From Hyphomicrobiales bacterium (GTDB lineage Bacteria > Pseudomonadota > Alphaproteobacteria > Rhizobiales > Rhizobiaceae): a stretch of DNA of 64,000 nucleotides. A program made the position numbers and the translations under genes. Positions 18,174 through 28,323 of this stretch are shown here, in pieces. The notes under the pieces were generated by a model that was not told where the DNA came from, did not search any database, and saw nothing but the letters and a program-made list of their open reading frames with translations. The DNA is taken from positions 620,001-684,000 of the forward strand of contig UBXG01000005.1 of NCBI GenBank assembly GCA_900469475.1, given 5' to 3'. Each line of letters starts with the position of its first letter. The stretch's first letter is position 1.

Positions 18174-19448
18174 TCAATGTAAAGCGAGAGACTGATCGGC
18201 CGGAGGCGGCGCATTGTGCGGGCGGAAGAGGCGTCCCCTTTCGGCGATCACCACGAACACCAGACCGATCAGCGAAACGGTGAAGTAACCGATGACCATC
18301 GGCGTTGCCGTACCGTTGAAATACTGGCCGATACCGGCGCCAATCGAGGCGCCGCCGACCGTGCTCATGAAGCCGAGCACCGAGGAGGCGGTGCCGGCGA
18401 CATGGCCGAGCGGCTCCATGGCAAGAGAATTGAAATTCGAGCCGATCCAACCGAACTGGAACATTGCCAGCGCGAAAAACAGCATGAACAGTGGGAAGGG
18501 CATCGGTGCCGGGCCATAGAGCTGCACCAGCATCCAAATGAAGGTAATGAAGGAAAAGCCGAGCAATGCCGCATGGGAAAGCCGCCGCATGCCGAAGCGG
18601 CCGACGAGCTGTGAGTTTATGAAGGAGGACAGCGCCATGAAAAGCGCAACGCCGCCAAAGGCAACCGGCGTGTACACGCCCAGCCCGTAAATGCCGCTAT
18701 AGATCTGCTGCGCCGAATTGATGAAGCCGAACAGCGCTCCGAACAGGAACGTGCTGGCCAAGGTGTAACAGAGCGCTACACGGTTTGTCAGAACCATTCT
18801 GAAGCCGGAGGCTACCGATCTGATAGTCAGCGGACGGACATTTTCCGGCTTCAATGTCTCCGGAAGCCGGAAATACATCCAGAGACCGACGAGCGTCGCC
18901 ATGGTGCCGATGAAGACGAAGATCATGTGCCAGGTGCTGACGAGCATGATGATCTGACCGCTTCCCGGCGCGATGACCGGAACGATCATGAACACCATCA
19001 TGATGAGCGACATCACTTCGGCCATCAGGCGGCCGCCGAAGACGTCACGGACGATGGAAATGGTGATGACGCGCGTCGCCGCCGATCCCAGGCCCTGGAT
19101 GAAGCGGAGCGCGAGGAGGCCGGCAAAAGACGGGATAAGGGCAATGCCGAAAGCGGAGATGACGTAAACGGTCAGGCCGATCAGCAGGGGCAGGCGGCGG
19201 CCGAAGCGATCAGACAGAGGGCCGTAGATGAGCTGCGCGGAGCCGAAGCCGATCAGATAGGCCGTCACCACATATTGCCGATGATTCTCGTTCATCACGC
19301 CGAGGCTGGAGCCGATCTGCTGCAATGCGGGGAGCATGATGTCGATGGCAAGCGAATTGATCGCCATCAGAAAGGCCGCGAGTACGATGAACTCGCGTTT
19401 GCCCATGGGCAGCTGCCCCTGGGACATGGCCTGGGATGAAGTCGTCAC
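18174..19448 (-). CDS. Bcr/CflA-type MFS multidrug exporter (copy 1), GTG start
   Basis: A 424-residue twelve-helix transporter closely related to the next gene, with GPLSDRFGRRLPLL after helix 2 and RFIQGLGSAATRVI in helix 5. The GTG at 19448 is preceded by GGGAATAAAACC, a good ribosome site; an ATG at codon 8 is the alternative. As the promoter-proximal member of the pair, it may work alone or as a partner of the second copy. No regulator gene is adjacent. Confidence 0.9.
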   Translation of the reverse strand: MTTSSQAMSQGQLPMGKREFIVLAAFLMAINSLAIDIMLPALQQIGSSLGVMNENHRQYVVTAYLIGFGSAQLIYGPLSDRFGRRLPLLIGLTVYVISAFGIALIPSFAGLLALRFIQGLGSAATRVITISIVRDVFGGRLMAEVMSLIMMVFMIVPVIAPGSGQIIMLVSTWHMIFVFIGTMATLVGLWMYFRLPETLKPENVRPLTIRSVASGFRMVLTNRVALCYTLASTFLFGALFGFINSAQQIYSGIYGLGVYTPVAFGGVALFMALSSFINSQLVGRFGMRRLSHAALLGFSFITFIWMLVQLYGPAPMPFPLFMLFFALAMFQFGWIGSNFNSLAMEPLGHVAGTASSVLGFMSTVGGASIGAGIGQYFNGTATPMVIGYFTVSLIGLVFVVIAERGRLFRPHNAPPPADQSLALH

Positions 19449-19545
19449 GGTTTTATTCCCATAAACATGTCAAGGCGCCGCCCGGCGGCAGCGCCCAATT
19501 GATCAAATCTAACTATGGAAACCGGACGAGGAGCCCGGTGCCCGG

Positions 19546-19881
19546 TCAGGCGGCGCCGCGAACGCTGATGCCGTGTTCCTGAAGGTGTTGCTGCAACTCG
19601 CCCGCCTGGAACATCTCGCGCACGATATCGCAGCCGCCGATGAATTCGCCCTTCACGTAAAGCTGCGGAATGGTTGGCCAGTTGGAATAGTCCTTGATGC
19701 CCTGGCGAATCTCTGCATCGGCAAGGACATTGACGCCCTTATAGTCGACGCCGATATAGTCGAGAATCTGGACCACCTGGCCGGAGAAGCCACACTGCGG
19801 AAACTGGGGCGTGCCTTTCATGAAAAGAACGACGTCGTTGTTCTTAACTTCATTATCGATGAATTCGTGAATGCCGCTCAT
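19546..19881 (-). CDS. grxD: Monothiol glutaredoxin, CGFS type
   Basis: A 111-residue Grx4/Grx5-type protein that carries and delivers 2Fe-2S clusters with glutathione, often with BolA. The CGFS active site is in [11 protein letters not shown] (about residues 28-38), with the glutathione-binding [19 protein letters not shown] block after it. The ATG at 19881 has AAAGGAACTGG upstream; a 30-residue longer frame is not family-like. In many alphaproteobacteria grxD directly follows bolA; here two plus-strand genes separate them. Confidence 0.96.
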   Translation of the reverse strand: MSGIHEFIDNEVKNNDVVLFMKGTPQFPQCGFSGQVVQILDYIGVDYKGVNVLADAEIRQGIKDYSNWPTIPQLYVKGEFIGGCDIVREMFQAGELQQHLQEHGISVRGAA

Positions 19882-20016
19882 TGTCCAGTTCCTTTCACAT
19901 GCGGGGTCAAGGCCCGCAGCGTTACATCTGTCCCTTAAATAGCAAGCAGCCGACAAGATTTCCAGCCGCAAAACATACGCATGGTTTTTTTCATCGCATG
20001 AATGGACTCGTGGTTT

Positions 20017-20033
20017 TGCGGTCTGAGACCGCA
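20017..20033. promoter_or_regulatory. 17-base perfect palindrome, possible operator
   Basis: TGCGGTCT-G-AGACCGCA is an 8+1+8 perfect dyad about 136 bases upstream of the grxD start and 229 bases upstream of the plus-strand gene. There is no T tract, so it is more like a protein-binding site than a terminator. The binding protein is unknown. Confidence 0.45.
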
Positions 20034-20157
20034 GTGAATATGACCTATTGAGGTGATTTTCTGAATAGTGCGTTTTGAAAACGACACTTCAACTCCGTGC
20101 CTGAACAACACACATGAATGTGAAGCAAGGGACGGTTAATAGTAGTCTGCTATCTAA

Positions 20158-20184
20158 TTTACAAACGATCGGTATGTTTGTAAA
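20158..20184. promoter_or_regulatory. 27-base palindrome resembling a TetR/AcrR-type operator
   Basis: TTTACAAAC and GTTTGTAAA are perfect 9-base arms around the spacer GATCGGTAT. The half-site and its spacing recall operators of TtgR/AcrR-type efflux repressors, which contain TTACAAAC-like arms. The site lies 78 bases upstream of the small membrane-protein gene. No TetR gene is in the window, and the tandem exporters are on the other side of grxD. Confidence 0.5.
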
Positions 20185-20261
20185 AGTGTTTCGATTGATG
20201 CGATTTGGCGCGTATCGGTCCCTTGTGAATATTGCGGTCGCATTTTGAGGGAGCGGACACC

Positions 20262-20564
20262 ATGAGCCACCACCATTATTCAGACGGGCAGGTTGGTGAA
20301 GAGCGCGAATTTTATAGCTCTGAAGACACCAGCGAAGGCGAGCGGGAATATTTCGAGCACGTGCGCACGCCAAGAGCATCGATCCTGAATAGCGCAGTGA
20401 CCGTCAGTGCCATCGTCCTTATATTGAGCATCGCTTTCGGCTATCGTGCCGCGACCGCCCCGACACAGCAGCGGGTGGCGTCTCCTATTGCCGAAAAAAT
20501 CATGATTGCTCCACCGGTAGACTCATGTGCCGAGGCTTCTCCATATCCTCGCCATGAATGCTGA
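20262..20564 (+). CDS. Small single-pass membrane protein, hypothetical
   Basis: A 100-residue protein with a His/Glu/Ser-rich, strongly polar N-terminus (MSHHHYSDGQVGEEREFY, then EGEREYFEHVR), one predicted transmembrane helix (about residues 45-63, VTVSAIVLILSIAFGY) and a short tail with two cysteines. I do not recognise the family. The ATG at 20262 has GAGGGAGCGG upstream, which supports translation. Its promoter region holds two strong palindromes. Confidence 0.65.
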   Translation: MSHHHYSDGQVGEEREFYSSEDTSEGEREYFEHVRTPRASILNSAVTVSAIVLILSIAFGYRAATAPTQQRVASPIAEKIMIAPPVDSCAEASPYPRHEC

Positions 20565-20575
20565 GACAATGCTGT

Positions 20576-20609
20576 TGCCGCAGCATGACGCGATGGCGGC
20601 AGGATTTTT
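20576..20609 (+). terminator. Possible weak terminator after the small membrane-protein gene
   Basis: TGCCGC and GCGGCA pair around a 14-base loop, followed by GGATTTTTA. A competing shorter stem (ATGCTG/CAGCAT) overlaps. It begins 12 bases after the stop codon. Confidence 0.4.
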
Positions 20610-20776
20610 ATGAGCAGATTCCTGTCCGCTTAAAGCCTTATTCGTCAACACTTATTCCACTGTTGCTATTTTCAACAGATCATGCTGCTCCGCCATGAAA
20701 AAGCCGACAGTCCATGATCATGGCCATCTGCAGTTTTTATCAGTACTATCGGCGCGCCCCGGGGACAGACTACAAT

Positions 20777-21976
20777 ATGAATCCTATCAAGAAGAGGGTG
20801 GTTCTCCACTTCCCTGGCTTCGAGCCGCTGGACGCTGCCGCACACCGGGCTCGTTACGAGCGTTCTGCGCGACAGAGCGCTGCCGCCTGGGATTTCACCG
20901 CGTCGGTGGACGAAATGAAGAATTTCGGCCGTGCGCCTTATTTCGATGTCACGGCGACGGCTGCAGGCTGGCATACGCAAAGCCGCATTCATATCGTCGA
21001 TCATAACGATCTGGTTGCCACGCTGAATGGGAGGCCATTCTTCACACGGTTGATCCAGGGCTACCTCGCTGCTGCAAAAGTTGCCGCTTCGGGCGGCATG
21101 ACCGGCTATTTCCGTCATGCATGGCGCTTCGGCCTGTTCTTTATCTTTCCCTTTCTGCTGATGCTTGCGGGGCTGATTCTCAGCCTGTCGATCGCGTTTG
21201 CGCCGATCCTTTTCGGGCTGCCGGCCTGGAGCCATATCGGCAGCATCGCGCTCGCAATCGCCTTTTTCGTCTATGTTTTCCTGCCGCAAGCCGAAAAGCT
21301 GCATACTCTGCATCTCTTTTCCGATTGGGAGATGGCGGTCGCGATGGCGGGTTTGAACGGAATAGGCGCAGAACAGTGGCTGGAAGCCAGCGCCGTCAGC
21401 GTCCGGCAAGCCTTGGATGAGCCCGACGTCGAAGAGTTCGTCATCTCCTCGCATAGCATGGGCTCGTCCGTGGCAGCTCATGTGGTCGGCTTGTTGCTGG
21501 AGCGCGAGCCGGACCTGCTGCAAAGCAAGCGCGTGGTGTTTACGACCCTTGGCAGTGCCATCCTGCAATGTGCTCTCATGCGGCCGGCAAAGGTGTTGCG
21601 CTCACGCGTCGGATTGATCGCGCGCTGCAAGGACATCTTCTGGCTCGACGTTCACTGCCTGACCGATGCAATCCATTTTTATAAGGCGAAAGTCGCGGCT
21701 GTTTGCGGCCATGAGGATGTCCGGCAGGCTTCGATCCTCTTCGTGCGCTTCAAGCAGATGCTGTCGGAAAAGCATTACAGGAAGATCAAGCGGGATTTCC
21801 TGCGAGTTCACCGGCAATATGTGCTCGGTCCCGATCTCAGGGCCTTCTTCGATTTCACGCTGATGACGGCCGGTCCGTTGCCAGCTGCGGATTTCGCTGA
21901 ATTCTCAGTGAAGAGATTGCCGGAGCTTAGCTTCAACTCCGGCGAAGCGGCGCAGGCGCTCTCAGTCGGGCGCTGA
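20777..21976 (+). CDS. Lipase-like alpha/beta-hydrolase with two central membrane helices
   Basis: A 399-residue hypothetical protein. An N-terminal strand (RVVLHFPGFEPLD) is typical of hydrolases. A hydrophobic pair at about residues 118-170 (FGLFFIFPFLLMLAGLILSL and IGSIALAIAFFVYVFLP) suggests membrane anchoring. The later SSHSMGSSVAAH (about 230-241) is a lipase-like nucleophile elbow with Ser in place of the first Gly. A catalytic Asp and His cannot be assigned securely. The ATG at 20777 has GGGGA about 13 bases upstream; 20714 is an alternative. Its end overlaps the bolA end by 15 bases. Function unknown. Confidence 0.72.
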   Translation: MNPIKKRVVLHFPGFEPLDAAAHRARYERSARQSAAAWDFTASVDEMKNFGRAPYFDVTATAAGWHTQSRIHIVDHNDLVATLNGRPFFTRLIQGYLAAAKVAASGGMTGYFRHAWRFGLFFIFPFLLMLAGLILSLSIAFAPILFGLPAWSHIGSIALAIAFFVYVFLPQAEKLHTLHLFSDWEMAVAMAGLNGIGAEQWLEASAVSVRQALDEPDVEEFVISSHSMGSSVAAHVVGLLLEREPDLLQSKRVVFTTLGSAILQCALMRPAKVLRSRVGLIARCKDIFWLDVHCLTDAIHFYKAKVAAVCGHEDVRQASILFVRFKQMLSEKHYRKIKRDFLRVHRQYVLGPDLRAFFDFTLMTAGPLPAADFAEFSVKRLPELSFNSGEAAQALSVGR

Positions 21977-22195
21977 CGTCTGCAGCGCGAGGGCGTGCAG
22001 AACACCGCCCATATTGCCCTTCAGGGCATCATAGACCATCTGGTGTTGCTGCACGCGGCTCTTGCCGCGGAAGGCTTCCGCGACAACTTCGGCTGCATAG
22101 TGATCGCCATCCCCGGCCAGGTCGCGAATCGTCACCTTGGCGCCGGGAATGCCGGCCTTGATCATATCTTCGATATCGCCGGGGTTCATTGGCAT
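21962..22195 (-). CDS. bolA: BolA family protein
   Basis: A 77-residue BolA/IbaG-type protein that partners CGFS glutaredoxins to bind a 2Fe-2S cluster. The KH-like fold shows GAKVTIRDLAGDGDHY, the VVAEAFRGKSRVQQHQMVY helix-strand block with its conserved His, and the C-terminal histidine in GGVLHALAL. It lies 14 bases downstream of purL on the same strand. grxD, the usual next gene, is 2.1 kb further on. Confidence 0.95.
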   Translation of the reverse strand: MPMNPGDIEDMIKAGIPGAKVTIRDLAGDGDHYAAEVVAEAFRGKSRVQQHQMVYDALKGNMGGVLHALALQTSAPD

Positions 22196-22209
22196 GAGTG
22201 GTACCTCGA

Positions 22210-24483
<2,274 letters not shown>

Positions 24484-24611
24484 TCAGGGATCGGGGTCTC
24501 TTTAGCGCAACTCTCCTTGTCGTGCGACAGGAAAATCACCGGCGTTCACAACACACCGGCGTAGATGCAGCGAAAATCAAGCGTGCGGCCATGGGCGGCC
24601 GTTTCGCAAGG

Positions 24612-25220
24612 TCAGAATTTATAACCGACCATGATGCCGGCACGCGTCATGCCGCCATTAGGTCCATCGCAAAGATTGGCATGCGACGAGTGCGCGATCT
24701 GCGCCATTACGTTCCAATGATTATCGAAATTGTAGCCGAGGCCGGCATATTCGTGGAAGAGCAGGCGGCAGCCGAGCATCGGACCGTGCTCTCGCCAGTC
24801 GTCCAGGTTGCCCGTGTGCACCGTGCCGCCGAAGCCGAGTTCGGTGAAGATGCCGTTGCTATTCGTGAGCGTCCAGGAAAGGCCGCCATAGACCTGCGTC
24901 GCAGAGCCTGATGTGCCGATCGACGTGCCTACATGGATACGAGGATGGGTCAGCTGATCCTTCCAGTCTGCGGTCGGATTGTAGCCGAACGGATTGAAGA
25001 GAACCTGGACATCCGGGAAGACGCCGCTTTCGTGCTCGTTGCCGCTCTGGACGGAGCCGCTTGCGCCAAAACGCAGTTCGTCGAAAATCTTGACTTGAGG
25101 GGCGGGTGCAGCCGCCACGGTGTCGGCGGCGATTGCGGTCGATTGACCCGCAACGAATATCGAACTGACTGTCAGAAAACTCAAAACTAAACGCTTGCTG
25201 AAAAAGCCTGCAATAGCCAT
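24612..25220 (-). CDS. pagL: Lipid A 3-O-deacylase-like outer membrane protein (PagL family)
   Basis: A 202-residue protein with a signal peptide (about residues 1-32, VLSFLTVSSIFVAGQSTAIAA) and alternating strands that fit an eight-stranded outer membrane barrel, ending in the aromatic residue of VGYKF. The region QIAHSSHANLCD near residue 175 matches the His-Ser catalytic area of PagL-type acyloxyacyl hydrolases, which remove the 3-linked acyl chain of lipid A. The ATG at 25220 has GGGGGAGCG upstream. Family assignment is by pattern; enzymatic activity is inferred. Confidence 0.7.
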   Translation of the reverse strand: MAIAGFFSKRLVLSFLTVSSIFVAGQSTAIAADTVAAAPAPQVKIFDELRFGASGSVQSGNEHESGVFPDVQVLFNPFGYNPTADWKDQLTHPRIHVGTSIGTSGSATQVYGGLSWTLTNSNGIFTELGFGGTVHTGNLDDWREHGPMLGCRLLFHEYAGLGYNFDNHWNVMAQIAHSSHANLCDGPNGGMTRAGIMVGYKF

Positions 25221-25342
25221 GCGCTCCCCCTAGTGTAGCGGGCGAATCCTCACTTTCATTGATAGAATGGTAGCGTGCTAAGTGTCGAGGCGACGAACGC
25301 ACATTTGCGCAAGATGTCTGTCGATAAATTGATAAGGCTTGC

Positions 25343-26761
25343 TTAAATGTGACTATCGTAACCCGATGAGCCGTTTTCCAACAACCTGCGTAATGTCATG
25401 AACCCAGCGGCAACATCTTTTCGCTGTGGTGGTGACGAAAAGGCGACGCGGACGCGATGATAGACCCTATCGATTCGGGCGGCCTTGAATTCATCCTCGT
25501 CATCGATGAGCACTCCTTCGGAGAGGGCTGCATTCTTGAAGGTACCCGAAAGCCAGGGTTCCGGCAGCTTCAGCCACAGGAATGGCAGATGCGGATGCGA
25601 ATTGAACTCGAAGCCCGATAGTGCCTCACGTGCCAATTGCTCACGGGCCTTGATCTCTTCGACCGATTTGCGGCGCAGTTCCAGGGCATGACCGCCGAGC
25701 ACGAGCCGGGCGCAGGTTTCGGCCAATATGAAAGGCAAGCCGCCCGTCGTCATCTTGTGCGTAACCTTGATGCGCTGGGCGAAATGCGGCGGGCAAGCGA
25801 CCCAGCCGCCGCGCACGCCGGCTGTCACTGATTTAGACAAGCTGCTGACGACGAACGTCCGCTCAGGCGCAATGGCCGCCATCAGCGGGTTCTGGTCGCC
25901 GGTCATGCCGCCATAGAGGTCGTCCTCGATCAGCCATACGCTGTGGCGGCGGGCAATGGCAGCAATCGCCCGGCGTCTTGCCTCCGGCATTGTCACCAGC
26001 GTGGGATTATGGGCTGTCGGCATCAAAAAGGCGAGGCGCGGATGCTGCTGCTGGCAGAGACGTTCGAAATCTTCCGGGATCATCCCGTGCTCGTCCGAAT
26101 CCACGAGGATCGAGCGCCTTCCGAGCAGGCGCGCGGCGCGGCTGATCTGCGTATAGGTGAGGTTCTCGAAGACGATCTTGTCGCCCGGCGAGGTGACGGC
26201 GGAAATGACTGCTATGGCGGCGGCGTGCGCGCCGAGCGTCGGCACGATCGTTTCGATTGCCGGCTTCCAGCCGTTTCGGGCGAGCCATATCTGCCCGGCC
26301 TCAAACCAGTTTGCCGGGAAGTTCCTTGAATAGGAAGAGATCTCGGATTGATGATCGCTGCTGATGTCGGCGAAAAGCTTGCCGATGATCGTACCCTGGC
26401 CGATGTCGGGAGCGGCCGTCGTGTCGAAGCGGATCTTGGCGTCGGGCGTATTCAGACCGCGGGTACCGGCAAGCGCCTGCGTGATCGGATCGACAAGCTC
26501 GATCTGCTTGCCGTTCGAACGCTCGAGAACATAGGTGCCGCGGCCGACTTCGCCAGCGACGAGGCCGCGTTCATGCACAAGGGCATAGGCCCGGCTGACC
26601 GTGCCGATGGTAACGCCGATATCATAGGCGAGATTGCGCTGCGGCGGCAGCTTCGTGCCCGGCGGCAAGACGCCATGCGTGATCGCATTTTCGATGCTGT
26701 CGGCGACACGGATGTAAACCGGGCCGGTTCCGCTTGAAATGTCAGGGAGCCAATTTGTCAT
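25343..26761 (-). CDS. MocR-type (GntR/aminotransferase) transcriptional regulator
   Basis: A 472-residue fusion: an N-terminal GntR winged helix (about residues 14-80, LPPQRNLAYDIGVTIGTVSRAY) and a fold-type I aminotransferase-like domain (about 110-460). The PLP-binding lysine is Lys310 in SSLSKSVTAG, and the pocket Asn/Pro and Asp are visible in PTAHNPT and LIEDDLYG. These proteins sense PLP or amino-acid-PLP adducts and control the divergent gene, here a DUF1127 protein. ATTGTC half-sites fill the shared promoter and overlap its own start codon, which suggests autoregulation. Confidence 0.93.
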   Translation of the reverse strand: MTNWLPDISSGTGPVYIRVADSIENAITHGVLPPGTKLPPQRNLAYDIGVTIGTVSRAYALVHERGLVAGEVGRGTYVLERSNGKQIELVDPITQALAGTRGLNTPDAKIRFDTTAAPDIGQGTIIGKLFADISSDHQSEISSYSRNFPANWFEAGQIWLARNGWKPAIETIVPTLGAHAAAIAVISAVTSPGDKIVFENLTYTQISRAARLLGRRSILVDSDEHGMIPEDFERLCQQQHPRLAFLMPTAHNPTLVTMPEARRRAIAAIARRHSVWLIEDDLYGGMTGDQNPLMAAIAPERTFVVSSLSKSVTAGVRGGWVACPPHFAQRIKVTHKMTTGGLPFILAETCARLVLGGHALELRRKSVEEIKAREQLAREALSGFEFNSHPHLPFLWLKLPEPWLSGTFKNAALSEGVLIDDEDEFKAARIDRVYHRVRVAFSSPPQRKDVAAGFMTLRRLLENGSSGYDSHI

Positions 26762-26846
26762 AATGACAATTTCCTAGATTGTCCCTGTTGTTGAGTCAAG
26801 GGTATGAGTCAATTTGTATCGCTTGGCTCGGTACTTGAGAATTGTC
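26755..26846. promoter_or_regulatory. Probable MocR operator region with ATTGTC half-sites
   Basis: TTGTCAT-A-ATGACAA (26755-26769) is a perfect dyad over the mocR start codon. GACAAT and ATTGTC (26765-26783) form an inverted pair seven bases apart, and another ATTGTC is at 26841. A plausible plus-strand promoter, TTGAGT-N17-TTGTAT (26791-26819), lies between them. Mixed direct and inverted half-sites are typical of MocR regulators. Confidence 0.5.
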
Positions 26847-26866
26847 ACCCTCATGCGAGAATGAAG

Positions 26867-27112
26867 ATGAGCGCAATGGATACAATCTGCTCGGCTGAGG
26901 CGCGAACTGCGTCCTTGGCAAGCGCAAAAGTCAGGGCGGCGGCACCAAAGCTGGGTCCGATGCGTCGGCTTTGGGCCGTTTATCTGCATTGGCTGGAGAA
27001 GCGTGAGAGCCGCTGGGCTCTGCGAGGCCTAACGGACGACCAGTTGAACGACGTCGGTCTGACCCGGCGCGAAGCGGCAACGGAAGCAAAGAAGTCGTTT
27101 TTCTGGGATTGA
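26867..27112 (+). CDS. DUF1127 domain protein
   Basis: A short basic protein with the DUF1127 signature in its second half (RWALRGLTDDQLNDVGLTRREA). Small DUF1127 proteins in rhizobia and Agrobacterium are linked to phosphate, carbon or stress responses, some through RNA binding. I place the start at 26867 (81 residues) because GAGAATGAAG precedes it and the likely promoter ends near 26819. ATG 26861 and ATG 26804 are in frame, but 26804 would fall inside the promoter. It is divergent from the MocR regulator and probably controlled by it. Confidence 0.75.
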   Translation: MSAMDTICSAEARTASLASAKVRAAAPKLGPMRRLWAVYLHWLEKRESRWALRGLTDDQLNDVGLTRREAATEAKKSFFWD

Positions 27113-27300
27113 GCGGGCTGAGCCGTATATCAAGCTAACGAGCCTCTTATTCAGACCCTTTCGCATCCTTGACATCACGTGGCCTGTGAACGAGTTTGTA
27201 CTGGCTGCGCGACTGGCGGATTATGATGGAAAACCATCGTGGAACGCAGCCTTACATGCCGACCGCCTGGGCCTCACCGAGAAATGCGATGGAGGCTCAC

Positions 27301-28260
27301 ATGCGCTTGAATATCGATCGAATCGAAACTGCTGCCACGACCATACACAAGGTTTTTCTGCATACACCGCAATACGTCTGCGAAAGTTTGAGCCGGACTC
27401 TGGGTTGCCGGGTCGTTCTCAAAGTCGAAACGATGAATCCTGTGCGCTGTTTCAAGGGGCGTGGCACGGAGATGGTTTTGGCAAGACTCCAGTCACAAGG
27501 TGACAAGAAATCGGTCGTTTGCGCCAGTGCTGGCAATCTTGGCCAGGCACTCGCTTATGGCGGCCGACTGAGAAACTTTTGTGTCACAGTAACGGCGTCC
27601 GTCGCTGCAAATGCCTTCAAGGTGGAAAAGATGCGGCTACTTGGAGCAAATGTCGTGTTGGTCGAAGGGGAGATCGAAGCTGCGCTCCAGGCAGCCTCTG
27701 ATCATGCCGAAGAAACGGGTGCCTTCCTCGTGGAGGACAGCAAGAATCTCGACACTTGTGAAGGCGCCGCGACAATCGGGCTCGAGCTTTCCGAACTTCC
27801 TCAAGCGCTGGATGCCGTCTTGGTTTCTCTGGGGGCCGGGGCAATGGCGATGGGTATCGGCTATGCCCTGAATTGCCGGCGGCCGAATGTGGAGATAATC
27901 ACGGTCCAGCCCCGAAATGCACCGGCTATGACTCTTTCCTTCAAGGCCAAACGGATCGTGGACGCTGGCGCGCCGAATACCATCGCCGATGGTGTCGCCG
28001 GGCGCTATGTCATCCCAGAAGTTCTCGATGATCTATTGGTCGTCGCCGATGACGCCCTTTTGGTTGGCGAGGACAGCATCAAGGAGGGGATGCGACTTCT
28101 ATACTTTCATTCGGGACTTGTCGTGGAGCCCGCTGCCGCTCTTGGCGTCGCCGCCATTCTTGAGAATCCACAGCGTTTCGCCGGCAAGACCGTGGCAACC
28201 GTTCTCTGCGGCGGCAACGTCGAACCAAAGGCGTTCGAAGCTTGGATTGGGAAATCCTAA
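27301..28260 (+). CDS. PLP-dependent threonine/serine dehydratase-like protein
   Basis: A 319-residue fold-type II PLP enzyme. The cofactor lysine is Lys52 in RCFKGRGTEM, the substrate/phosphate loop is SAGNLGQALAYGG (about residues 77-89), and the glycine-rich PLP phosphate site is SLGAGAMAMG (about 178-187). It is similar to catabolic threonine dehydratase and serine racemase but has no ACT regulatory domain. The loop reads SAGNLGQ rather than the usual SxGNHxQ, so the substrate may differ. The ATG at 27301 has GGAGG at correct spacing. It stands alone between DUF1127 and a lipoprotein gene. Confidence 0.82.
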   Translation: MRLNIDRIETAATTIHKVFLHTPQYVCESLSRTLGCRVVLKVETMNPVRCFKGRGTEMVLARLQSQGDKKSVVCASAGNLGQALAYGGRLRNFCVTVTASVAANAFKVEKMRLLGANVVLVEGEIEAALQAASDHAEETGAFLVEDSKNLDTCEGAATIGLELSELPQALDAVLVSLGAGAMAMGIGYALNCRRPNVEIITVQPRNAPAMTLSFKAKRIVDAGAPNTIADGVAGRYVIPEVLDDLLVVADDALLVGEDSIKEGMRLLYFHSGLVVEPAAALGVAAILENPQRFAGKTVATVLCGGNVEPKAFEAWIGKS

Positions 28261-28323
28261 AGGTGAGCTTGTTTCAAATTGAGCGATAGCCGACGCGCTG
28301 GCAACATAACGGCGGCAGAACCG

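Larger units (their letters stand above)
19882..20261. other. 380-base divergent intergenic region
   Basis: The region separates grxD (minus) from a small plus-strand gene and should hold both promoters. It contains a T-rich stretch near 19985 and two strong palindromes described separately. I find no convincing ORF, tRNA or terminator in the rest of it. Confidence 0.6.

Noticed and set aside
24537-24562. Two CACCGGCGT direct repeats 17 bases apart upstream of purL
   Set aside because: Only two short copies in a GC-rich region; not enough to claim an operator or repeat element.
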